Shown: positions 34,769-42,579 of the stretch, one piece after another | Layout of the letters: each line of letters starts with the position of its first letter | Position numbering within the stretch: the stretch's first letter is position 1 | Assembly (NCBI GenBank): GCA_938017825.1 | Contig: CALIJE010000147.1 | Coordinates: forward strand, 1 to 46,691 | DNA length: 46,691 bases | Reading direction: 5' to 3' | Source: an uncultured Flavobacteriaceae bacterium | GTDB taxonomy: Bacteria > Bacteroidota > Bacteroidia > Flavobacteriales > Flavobacteriaceae | Position numbers and translations under genes: made by a program | The notes under the pieces: generated by a model | What the model saw: only the letters and a program-made list of their open reading frames with translations | Database searches by the model: none | Told to the model about the DNA's origin: nothing

Positions 34769-35932
34769 TTAGCTCAAAGCCTGTGTAATATCCCCTATAA
34801 TATCATCAATATGTTCAAGCCCTACAGAAACCCGTACCATACCATCGGTAATGCCCGTCTCGGCTCTTTCCTGTTCGGTTAGCTTACTATGGGTTGTCGA
34901 TGCCGGATGTGTTACAATACTTCTAGAATCTCCCAGATTTGCAGATAAGGAAAGGAGCTTTATGCTATCGAAAAATTGCTGACCCGCTTCGAGCCCGCCC
35001 TTTACTTCAAATGCCACTACACAGCCGCCGGCTTTCATTTGCTTTTTGGCGATTTCATATTTCGGATGTGATTTCAAAAAAGGATAACGTACCCAGTTGA
35101 CTTTATCATGGCCCTCCAAAAATTCTGCTAATTTCAAGGCGTTTTCGCAATGCCTATCCACTCGCACGGCTAGCGTCTCCAAGCTCTTAGATAGCACCCA
35201 AGCGTTAAAAGGGGATAGTGCCGGGCCGCTCATTCTAGAAAAACGATATATTTTATCGATCAATATAGAATTGCCTACTGTTACCCCTGCCAAAACCCTT
35301 CCTTGCCCGTCCATTAGTTTTGTGCCCGAGTGAATGACCAAGTCTGCACCGTATTTTATGGGTTGCTGCAAATAGGGGGAGGCAAAACAATTGTCAATAA
35401 TCAAAATCAGCTTATGCTTTTTGGCGATATTCCCCAATGCTTCCAAATCCAAAATATCCACTCCTGGATTCGTTGGCGATTCTGCATACAGAATTTTTGT
35501 ATGGGGCGTAATCAATTCTTCAATCGTCTCCAATTCATTTATCTTAAAATACGAATGCGAAATATTCCATTTTGGGAAAAAGTTGTTAAAGAGTGCATGT
35601 GTGGACCCGAAAATACTTCTTGCAGAGAGTATATGATCTCCACTCTCCAATAGTGCCGCAAAGGTCGAAAAGACAGCGGCCATGCCAGAGGCAAATGCAA
35701 AACCGGCCTCGGCCCCTTCCATTTGGCATACTTTATCTATGAACTCGGATGAATTTGGATTCGAATATCTTGAGTAGATATTTCGTTCTTTTTCTTCCGC
35801 AAAAGAAGCCCTCATATCTTCGGCATCTTCAAAAACAAAACTAGAAGTCAAGTACATTGGCACCGAGTGCTCCAAGTTCTGTGAACGCGCCAATTGCGTT
35901 CGTATGGCATTCGTTTCGAATTTATTGTTCAT
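34769..35932 (-). CDS. Trans-sulfuration enzyme, MetZ/MetB-like
   Basis: A PLP enzyme of the Cys/Met metabolism family, 387 residues, with the PLP lysine K205 in VIHSGTKLMDGQGR and SRYSNPNSSEF near the N-terminus. It most resembles O-succinylhomoserine sulfhydrylase (MetZ). Since the fused MetX upstream makes O-acetylhomoserine, it probably takes that ester, either with sulfide or with cysteine (cystathionine gamma-synthase). TAATG overlaps the stop of the fusion gene by one base, so translation is coupled. Confidence 0.88.
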   Translation of the reverse strand: MNNKFETNAIRTQLARSQNLEHSVPMYLTSSFVFEDAEDMRASFAEEKERNIYSRYSNPNSSEFIDKVCQMEGAEAGFAFASGMAAVFSTFAALLESGDHILSARSIFGSTHALFNNFFPKWNISHSYFKINELETIEELITPHTKILYAESPTNPGVDILDLEALGNIAKKHKLILIIDNCFASPYLQQPIKYGADLVIHSGTKLMDGQGRVLAGVTVGNSILIDKIYRFSRMSGPALSPFNAWVLSKSLETLAVRVDRHCENALKLAEFLEGHDKVNWVRYPFLKSHPKYEIAKKQMKAGGCVVAFEVKGGLEAGQQFFDSIKLLSLSANLGDSRSIVTHPASTTHSKLTEQERAETGITDGMVRVSVGLEHIDDIIGDITQALS

Positions 35933-38900
35933 TATCCTTTTTCTGCTATTCTTAAAATATCTCCAAAAACCCCGCGGGCTGTAACTGCAGCGCCGGCTCC
36001 GGCGCCTTGAATCACGAGTGGGTTTTCACCGTACGATTCGGTATAAATTTCAATGATCGAGTCAGAGCCCTTTACCTGGCCCAAAGCACTTTCCTTTGGT
36101 ACTGAAACCAATTTCACATCCAAAAGGCCCTTTTCCTTTTGAAGATTTCCATGAAGGTCACCTACATAGCGTAGTACATAACCATCTTTTTGGTTCTTTT
36201 TTATTTCATTGAACTTATCATCCAACATTCCCAAATTCTTGAGAAAATGCTCTGTTTCTCCCTTTTGCAATTGCTCAGGAATCAAGTTTTGAATTTTGAT
36301 ATCCGAGAATTCGTTTCTTAAATCCAACTCACGGGCCAAAATCAGTAATTTCCGCCCCACATCATTTCCGGAAAGGTCTTCCCTAGGATCAGGTTCTGTA
36401 AAGCCTTTGTGCATGGCATCTTTTAATATCTGTGAAAAAGGCACATTGACTTCGGAAAACGTATTGAAAATATAGCTTAACGACCCAGAGAAAACCCCTT
36501 TTATTCTGGTGATGTTTTCACCAGAAAGATGTAACAATTTTATGGTGTCAATTAATGGTAAGCCTGCGCCGACATTGGTCTCATACAAATACTGTTTTTG
36601 GTTTTTCAGCAACTCTTCACGCAGCAATTGGTAATAATCAAAGCCTAATGTATTTGCAATTTTATTTGAGGATACCAGGTCAAATCCGTTTTCTACGAAA
36701 TCAAAGTAATGGGCCACAAAGTCTTGACTCGCAGTATTGTCTACTACGATTAGGTTTTCTAAATGGTTCGCTTTGGCGTATTCAAAAATGTCCTCAACTT
36801 CATAACTGATTCCTTTGGTCTTAATTGAAGACTTCCACGACTTCGGAATTCCTTTTCTATTCAACAACAGTTTTCGCGAATTGGCAACGGCGAATACATT
36901 AAGATCTATACCCTTTCGTTTGGCAATCATATCAGAGGATTTCAAAATTTGGTCGATGAGCGTACCTCCTACATTACCATGACCGAATATTGCAAGGTTA
37001 ACCTTTTTGCTAATTCCGAATATTTGACCGTGCATTACATTCAAGGCTTTTATTAAATCGGCTTTCTTAACCACTATGCTCACATTCTTTCCAGAAACAG
37101 TATTGTTAAATAACAACGGGATGATCCTGTTCTTAATCAGTGCATTGTACGGTTTGTGAAACGAACTCAGATCTTGACCCACAATCGACACTACCGACAC
37201 CTCATCAACAACGGTTATCGTATTGATGTCTTTCGCCTTATAGTCACTTGAAAATTCTTTATCCAAGGCTTTTTTCGCCTTCTTAGCGTTACTTTTATTT
37301 ACAATCAAACCAATACCGCGTTCAGAAGATCCTTGGGAAATGATACTCACATTAACGTTATTCTCCTCTAGCGCCCTAAATATTCTTGCGTCAATACCTA
37401 CTTTTCCAAGCAGTCCTCTACCTTCAAGATTTATTAGGGACACATCTTCGGTCACCGAAAGCGATTTAATACCTTCTTTACTTGATTTAGCACTTATGAG
37501 TGTACCCTCATTATCATCGTTATAGGTATTTAATATTCGTAAGGGAATATTCTTTTCTATTAACGGAATAATGGTCTTTGCATGGAGTATGGTGGTCCCA
37601 AAATTGGCCAGTTCGTTTGCTTCGGCATACGAAACGTTTGACAGCCGTTTGGCATCGGGCACCATATCTGGGTTAGCGGTAAAAATGCCATCTACATGGG
37701 TATAGTTTTGAAGTTCAACGGCATCTAAAAAACTTGCCAATAAGGCCGCAGAATAATTACTCCCATTTCGACCCAATGTTGTTGTTTCACCTTTTTCTGT
37801 CGCCCCGATAAATCCTGTGATAATAGGAACACTATCATGAGATAACCCTTGTAAGGTAGCCTGAAATCTACTTTTCGAAATTGACTCCAGTACCATGGCA
37901 TCACCAAATGAATCATCGGTAATGATGAACTCTCTAGAATCTAATAAAACCGCCTTGACCTCTTTACCAATTAACAATTTAGTAATCAGTTTGGCTGAGA
38001 TCAGTTCGCCATGGGCCAGAATCTCATCTTTTACTTTTGCACTATAGTCCCCTACCAAAGAAACGCCCTCAAACAGTTTAGCAAGATTTTTAAATTCTTT
38101 GGCAAGATCAATATTGGCATAGGTATGTTGCTGATACTTTTCAAAATCCTCAAAAAGCGACTTGTAATCCTCCCCAATGGCGGCTTTTTGAAGTATTTCT
38201 TCTAATTGATCCGTACCTTTTTGCCTGGCCGAAAGTACCACTGCAATGTTTTCACCTTGCTTTATTTTAGAGGTAATGATCTCTAGAACACGTTCTAAAC
38301 CTTCACCGTTGCTCAGCGATTTACCTCCAAATTTGAGGACTTTTATGCCTTCGGTCTTTTTATGCTCATTGAAAACGGGATGCAGTATCTTTTGAAGCTG
38401 TTCGAACTCGATCAAAAAGGCATCATGCCCATGTAATGACTGTATTTCCCCATAGGTGACATTGCTATTGGCCTGAGCGAGTTGTTTAAACGTAGCCTTA
38501 TTCTCTTTTGCGGTAAAAAACAAATCAGAGTTGACCCCTATGATATGAATATTGGTGTCGCTATTTTGCAGCCGGTTGAAATTCTCATCCCCATCTCTGG
38601 TCACATCTATTGTTTTGAGAAGCTGGTTCATCAACTTATAGGCAGACAGTTGAAAACGCTCTTGTAATTTTTCACCATGATGTAGCAACCAGCTCTCTAC
38701 ATTGAACACTTGCAATTTATCATTGGTACTTCTATGAAAACGTTCTTTAAAAGATTCGGGCGTGCGATAGCAGAGCATGGCATGCATTCGTGCATCGTGA
38801 ACCGGCTGTTTCGAATTGACCAAAAATTGTTCTTGAATTTGGCAATTTGCAATCAACCAATCAGTCGATTTCCAATCAGAGGCGACAGGAATCAAGTGCT

Positions 38901-39318
38901 GGGTCAACTTCGGTTGTAGTGCTGCCATTTCCCAAGCAATTCCTCCACCCAATGACCCACCAATAATTGCGAACAGACGACTGATTTCCAGTTGTTTTAA
39001 TCCCTCTAAAAAAATATGTGCAATATCACCCGCTACAAAATCCTTATAGTTATCAATAATGAATTTGTCATACCCATTCCCGGGAATATTGAACGAAAGC
39101 ACTGTGTATTTTTTGGTATCGATGCATTTATAATCACCAATCAATGAGGACCACCAACCAGCATCGCCGCAGACATTCGAGTTGCCGGTCAGGGCATGGT
39201 TGACCAAAACAATAGGTGCAGCATGCAACTCCTTACCAAATAATTGGTACGACAAGTCGACGTGCTGCGTGACACCGCTTAGTGTTTTGTAATTCTTTAT
39301 TTTTAGATGGTGGAGCAT
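35932..39318 (-). CDS. thrA: Fused homoserine O-acetyltransferase / aspartokinase / homoserine dehydrogenase
   Basis: 1128 residues in three parts. Residues 1-320 are an alpha/beta-hydrolase of the MetX family with a complete apparent triad: S122 (GGSLGGG), D265 (VNSDLFF) and H298 (GHDAFL). Residues 325-620 are aspartokinase (KFGGKSL at 329), followed by ACT-type regulatory segments to about 765. Residues 772-1128 are homoserine dehydrogenase with the NAD(P) motif GHGNVGG (779-785). The polypeptide covers aspartate to aspartyl phosphate, semialdehyde to homoserine, and homoserine to O-acetylhomoserine; only aspartate-semialdehyde dehydrogenase is missing. The MetX part is shorter than free-standing MetX (about 370). 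Upstream is metY, downstream the MetZ-like gene. Confidence 0.93.
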   Translation of the reverse strand: MLHHLKIKNYKTLSGVTQHVDLSYQLFGKELHAAPIVLVNHALTGNSNVCGDAGWWSSLIGDYKCIDTKKYTVLSFNIPGNGYDKFIIDNYKDFVAGDIAHIFLEGLKQLEISRLFAIIGGSLGGGIAWEMAALQPKLTQHLIPVASDWKSTDWLIANCQIQEQFLVNSKQPVHDARMHAMLCYRTPESFKERFHRSTNDKLQVFNVESWLLHHGEKLQERFQLSAYKLMNQLLKTIDVTRDGDENFNRLQNSDTNIHIIGVNSDLFFTAKENKATFKQLAQANSNVTYGEIQSLHGHDAFLIEFEQLQKILHPVFNEHKKTEGIKVLKFGGKSLSNGEGLERVLEIITSKIKQGENIAVVLSARQKGTDQLEEILQKAAIGEDYKSLFEDFEKYQQHTYANIDLAKEFKNLAKLFEGVSLVGDYSAKVKDEILAHGELISAKLITKLLIGKEVKAVLLDSREFIITDDSFGDAMVLESISKSRFQATLQGLSHDSVPIITGFIGATEKGETTTLGRNGSNYSAALLASFLDAVELQNYTHVDGIFTANPDMVPDAKRLSNVSYAEANELANFGTTILHAKTIIPLIEKNIPLRILNTYNDDNEGTLISAKSSKEGIKSLSVTEDVSLINLEGRGLLGKVGIDARIFRALEENNVNVSIISQGSSERGIGLIVNKSNAKKAKKALDKEFSSDYKAKDINTITVVDEVSVVSIVGQDLSSFHKPYNALIKNRIIPLLFNNTVSGKNVSIVVKKADLIKALNVMHGQIFGISKKVNLAIFGHGNVGGTLIDQILKSSDMIAKRKGIDLNVFAVANSRKLLLNRKGIPKSWKSSIKTKGISYEVEDIFEYAKANHLENLIVVDNTASQDFVAHYFDFVENGFDLVSSNKIANTLGFDYYQLLREELLKNQKQYLYETNVGAGLPLIDTIKLLHLSGENITRIKGVFSGSLSYIFNTFSEVNVPFSQILKDAMHKGFTEPDPREDLSGNDVGRKLLILARELDLRNEFSDIKIQNLIPEQLQKGETEHFLKNLGMLDDKFNEIKKNQKDGYVLRYVGDLHGNLQKEKGLLDVKLVSVPKESALGQVKGSDSIIEIYTESYGENPLVIQGAGAGAAVTARGVFGDILRIAEKG

Positions 39319-39340
39319 TTGACTCGTCGATTTTAATGAT

Positions 39341-39386
39341 GGCTTCGACTCGGCTCAGCCTCCCAATTTGGGGACTGAGCAAAGCC
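39341..39386. repeat. REP-like palindrome between metY and the thrA fusion
   Basis: A 46-nt imperfect palindrome: GGCTT at one end and AAGCC at the other, GCTCAG/CTGAGC inside, and TCCC/GGGA around a short A/T loop. No T-run follows on either strand, so it is not an ordinary terminator. It looks like the GC-rich CTTCGACT-CTCAG palindromes that are dispersed in many flavobacterial genomes (from memory; not checked). Confidence 0.55.
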
Positions 39387-39403
39387 AAAGGGATAACTAG
39401 TTT

Positions 39404-40696
39404 TTAGGCGAAAACCGACTTATCAATTGTGGCGAAAGCCTCTTCTAAATCTGTTTTCAAATCTTGAATATCTTCTAAGCCAACTGAAAGGCGTATCAAG
39501 TCTTTTGTAACTCCCGTTGATTCCTGAGCTGCGTCATCCAATTGCTGATGGGTAGTACTGGCCGGATGAATTATCAATGACTTGGAATCGCCAATATTCG
39601 CTAGCAAGGAAAATAGTTTTGTATTGTCTGCTATTTTCTTAGCGGAGTCGAACCCTCCTTTTACGCCAAACGTTACAATACCGCTTTGCCCTTTTGGGAG
39701 ATAAGCATCGGCATGTGCTTTATATTTACTAGAGCTCAATCCCGGATAATTGACCCAAGCGACCTCATTTCTACTCTCTAACCACTCTGCAAGTGCCAAC
39801 GCATTTTCACTATGCTTTTTCATACGTATGTCTAAGGTTTCCAAGCCTTGAATAATTTGGAATGAGTTGAACGGGCTAGGTGCTCCTCCGAAATCTCGCA
39901 GTCCTTCTATGCGAACCTTGGCAATAAATGCGGCTGCTCCCAAGACCTCATGATAAACCAGCCCATGATAACCGGGTGAAGGTTCTGTAAATTCCGGAAA
40001 TTTACCATTGCCATAATCAAAGGTTCCGGCATCGATGATTACCCCACCTAAAGAAGTACCATTACCATTAATGTACTTGGTGAGGGAATGAATAACGATA
40101 TTTGCCCCGTGTTCAATGGGATTCAATAGGGCCGGAGTAGCCACCGTATTATCGACGATAAAAGGAATTTTCGCAGTTTTGGCCTCAGATGAAATCGCCT
40201 TTATATCGAGTACATCCAATTTTGGATTGCCAAGGGACTCCACAAAAATCGCCCGCGTATTTTCTTTCACGGCCTTTCCGAAATTCGTTGGGTCTGCCGG
40301 GTCAACAAAAGTTGTGGTAATTCCTAATCTAGGCAAAGTATTGGACAGTAGATTATACGTACCTCCATACAAACTGCTCGAAGCAACGATGTGGTCACCT
40401 GCTTTGAGCAACACTAGAAGAGCTGTAGAGATTGCCGCGGTTCCCGAAGCAGTTGCCACGGCGGCGATACCGCCTTCCAACGTTGCCAAACGCTGTTCGA
40501 GGACGTCGTTTGTCGGATTGTTCAGTCTGGTATAAATGTACTTCGGAATCGACAGATTAAATCGGCCTGCAGCATCATCCGCATCATCGAATACGTAAGC
40601 TGTAGATTGATAAATAGGTACTGCCCTTGTGCCTTGGGTATTGTCCGTGTCATGTCCGGCATGTAATGCTTTTGTTGAAAATTTCTGATTACTCAT
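39404..40696 (-). CDS. metY: O-acetylhomoserine sulfhydrylase
   Basis: The enzyme combines O-acetylhomoserine with sulfide to give homocysteine and may also act on O-acetylserine. It is a 430-residue PLP enzyme of the MetY/Met17 branch, recognisable by its length and by ALHAGHDTDNTQGTRAVPIYQST at the N-terminus. The PLP lysine is K207 in VIHSLTKYINGNG. It is the first gene of the met/thr operon, under the SAM-I riboswitch at 40.8 kb. It consumes the sulfide from the sulfate operon and the ester from the next gene. Confidence 0.94.
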   Translation of the reverse strand: MSNQKFSTKALHAGHDTDNTQGTRAVPIYQSTAYVFDDADDAAGRFNLSIPKYIYTRLNNPTNDVLEQRLATLEGGIAAVATASGTAAISTALLVLLKAGDHIVASSSLYGGTYNLLSNTLPRLGITTTFVDPADPTNFGKAVKENTRAIFVESLGNPKLDVLDIKAISSEAKTAKIPFIVDNTVATPALLNPIEHGANIVIHSLTKYINGNGTSLGGVIIDAGTFDYGNGKFPEFTEPSPGYHGLVYHEVLGAAAFIAKVRIEGLRDFGGAPSPFNSFQIIQGLETLDIRMKKHSENALALAEWLESRNEVAWVNYPGLSSSKYKAHADAYLPKGQSGIVTFGVKGGFDSAKKIADNTKLFSLLANIGDSKSLIIHPASTTHQQLDDAAQESTGVTKDLIRLSVGLEDIQDLKTDLEEAFATIDKSVFA

Positions 40697-40728
40697 AATT
40701 CAAGATTTTAATAATTTGTATATAGATT

Positions 40729-40770
40729 AAAAAAATCCAAACCCCTTGTTGCCGACATTGCTGCAAGGTT
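40729..40770 (-). terminator. Possible terminator downstream of the metY riboswitch
   Basis: On the minus strand AACCTTG (40770-40764) can pair with CAAGGGGTT (40748-40740) across a 15-nt loop with a 2-nt bulge. After a short spacer come seven T (40735-40729). It could be the expression platform of the SAM-I riboswitch. The stem is weak, so this is tentative. Confidence 0.35.
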
Positions 40771-40822
40771 AAATCAAAAAGTTATAAGAAAGTGAAAGAT
40801 TACTGAACGTAATCTGTTATTC

Positions 40823-40929
40823 GTTATCTGCCCCGCCTATAGCGTGATAGAATTTAGCACCTTCTTCGTTATAGACCAAAGGGTTGCTAAGGTTTCATAG
40901 GGTCTAATCCCTCCACCTTTCTTGATAAC
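40823..40929 (-). promoter_or_regulatory. SAM-I (S-box) riboswitch of the metY-thrA operon
   Basis: On the minus strand P1 is GTTATC (40929-40924) with GATAAC (40828-40823). The core reads AAGGTGGAGGGATTAGACCC, GAAACCTTAGCAACCC and AAGGTGCTAAATTC, all as in the S-box consensus. It is strongly alike in sequence to the one at 23.7 kb. The 40697-41076 gap holds this element, a possible platform hairpin and the metK terminator. A 7-bp hairpin (AGATTAC/GTAATCT, 40797-40815) follows P1. Confidence 0.95.
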
Positions 40930-41021
40930 TATTCAATACGTGTTTGAACTTTGAATTGACAAATTAAGAACGGAAAAATGTATTATCCTAACAATAGTTG
41001 AAAAAAATCGAAATCTATATC

Positions 41022-41057
41022 AAAAAAAAACGGCTACATCACAAATGCAGCCGTTTT
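41022..41057 (-). terminator. Intrinsic terminator of metK
   Basis: On the minus strand a 13-bp stem (AAAACGGCTGCAT with ATGTAGCCGTTTT, one G-U) and a 5-nt loop is followed by a run of T (41026-41022). It begins 20 nt after the metK stop. Confidence 0.92.
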
Positions 41058-41076
41058 CGGTACTTTTTATAACATC

Positions 41077-42333
41077 TTATAGCTTAAATGCTGTTTTTAC
41101 CTTGTCTACCATATCGAGTTTTTCCCAAGTAAAGAGTTCTACTTCCTTTTCAACACGGCCATTATAAGGTGATTCAAAAACTTTCTTAACGGTTTTAGGT
41201 TCCTTGCCCATGTGCCCATAAGCGGCAGACTCCAAATAAATGGGGTTCCTCAGTTTTAAGCGCTTTTCGATCGCGAACGGACGCATATCAAATAACTTGT
41301 CAACTTTTTTGGCTATGGCCCCATCGCTCAATTTAACATTGGCCGTACCATAAGTATCTACGAAAATAGAAGTTGGTTTTACCACGCCGATCGCATAGCT
41401 CACCTGTACCAAAATTTCGTCGGCCACACCGGCAGCCACAAGGTTTTTGGCAATATGCCGAGAGGCATAGGCGGCACTACGGTCTACCTTACTCGGATCT
41501 TTACCACTAAAAGCACCCCCACCATGGGCTCCTTTTCCACCATAGGTATCTACAATGATTTTTCTTCCTGTTAAACCAGTATCACCATGCGGCCCTCCGA
41601 TAACGAACTTTCCGGTTGGGTTAATGTGATATTTGATTTGATCGTCAAAGAGATCCTGAATCTTTTTAGGAAGCTTTTTCTTCACCCTAGGTATTAATAT
41701 CTCTACAATATCTTTTTTGATCTGCGCGAGCATTTTCTTATCGTTCTTGTTGAATGCGTCGTGCTGGGTAGATACAACAATGGTGTCGATCCGCTGCGGC
41801 ACGTTATCATCTGAATACTCGATGGTTACTTGAGACTTTGCATCTGGTCTCAAATATTTGATCTGCTTATTGGCTCTTCTTAAATCGGCAAGAACCTGTA
41901 GAATTTTATGTGAAATGTCCAAGGCCAAAGGCATATAATTTGCCGTTTCCTTTGTGGCATACCCAAACATCATTCCTTGATCACCTGCTCCTTGCTGTTC
42001 CTTTTTACCGCGATCAACACCTTGGTTAATGTCTTGCGACTGTTCATGAATCAATGAAATGACTCCACAGCTATCACCGCTAAATTGATATTCCCCTTTG
42101 GTATAGCCAATTTTATTGACCACGCCCCTTGCAATATCTTGCACATCTAAATAAGTATTACTTTTAACCTCACCAGCCAAAATTACCTGACCGGTGGTAA
42201 CCATTGTTTCACATGCTACCTTGCTTTCTGGGTCAAAGGCTAAGAAGTTATCCAATAAGGCATCGCTTATTTGGTCGGCTACCTTATCAGGGTGCCCTTC
42301 GCTAACAGATTCCGATGTAAATAAATATGACAT
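41077..42333 (-). CDS. metK: S-adenosylmethionine synthetase
   Basis: The enzyme makes SAM from methionine and ATP. It has 418 residues from the ATG at 42333 ([17 protein letters not shown]), the conserved family N-terminus. [25 protein letters not shown] and [19 protein letters not shown] are all present. The frame stays open upstream, with an in-frame ATG at 42415 inside the riboswitch, but that extension ([15 protein letters not shown] and on) has no family similarity. It is a single-gene transcript, with a SAM-II-like leader and its own terminator. Confidence 0.96.
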   Translation of the reverse strand: MSYLFTSESVSEGHPDKVADQISDALLDNFLAFDPESKVACETMVTTGQVILAGEVKSNTYLDVQDIARGVVNKIGYTKGEYQFSGDSCGVISLIHEQSQDINQGVDRGKKEQQGAGDQGMMFGYATKETANYMPLALDISHKILQVLADLRRANKQIKYLRPDAKSQVTIEYSDDNVPQRIDTIVVSTQHDAFNKNDKKMLAQIKKDIVEILIPRVKKKLPKKIQDLFDDQIKYHINPTGKFVIGGPHGDTGLTGRKIIVDTYGGKGAHGGGAFSGKDPSKVDRSAAYASRHIAKNLVAAGVADEILVQVSYAIGVVKPTSIFVDTYGTANVKLSDGAIAKKVDKLFDMRPFAIEKRLKLRNPIYLESAAYGHMGKEPKTVKKVFESPYNGRVEKEVELFTWEKLDMVDKVKTAFKL

Positions 42334-42405
42334 AATTAGTTTATTTTTCAAGAACGAATTTGACGGGGGTCGCTTTAGGTAGTACGATACGGTTGGTCGC
42401 ATCAA

Positions 42406-42475
42406 CTGCTTTAGCATTTTTAAGGCCTGAAACCAATTCAGGTTTAGAGGTTGCAATCAGTCAAATCCTTCCTCT
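42406..42475 (-). promoter_or_regulatory. Probable SAM-II riboswitch in the metK leader
   Basis: On the minus strand P1 is AGAGG (42475-42471) with CCTCT (42450-42446). The loop between contains GATTTGACTGATTGCAA, nearly the conserved SAM-II loop (GAUUUaaCcG..UUGCAA). After P1 comes TAAACC, a 6-bp hairpin insert (CCTGAA/TTCAGG), then AAAAATGCTAAAGCAG, matching the conserved AAAUG..GCUAAA of the SAM-II 3' strand. CTG of the loop can pair with the final CAG as the outer pseudoknot. It starts 7-8 nt after the predicted transcription start. Its 3' end is 73 nt from the metK ATG, farther than usual for this class. Confidence 0.72.
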
Positions 42476-42488
42476 TATTTTGAGCAAG

Positions 42489-42517
42489 CAAATGTATAAA
42501 AATTGTTCTGATGCAAA
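42489..42517 (-). promoter_or_regulatory. metK promoter
   Basis: On the minus strand, TTTG (42517-42514), 17 nt and TACATTTG (42496-42489) match the Bacteroidota -33/-7 consensus exactly. Transcription should start near 42483, so the SAM-II-like element is at the very 5' end of the transcript. Confidence 0.65.
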
Positions 42518-42579
42518 AGCTTTTCGCGAAAGATTTGTTTAAAGGTCCTAAAACTTCGATATGTTGCCTTTAAAAAAGC

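Noticed and set aside
39341-39386. Intrinsic terminator after metY
   Set aside because: The hairpin is strong but has no T-run on the minus strand, and the operon logic needs readthrough to the next gene.
42334-42456. N-terminal extension of MetK of about 40 residues
   Set aside because: It runs through the riboswitch-like leader and has no similarity to MetK, whose conserved start is [17 protein letters not shown]. The shorter in-frame ATG at 42415 is kept only as a question.
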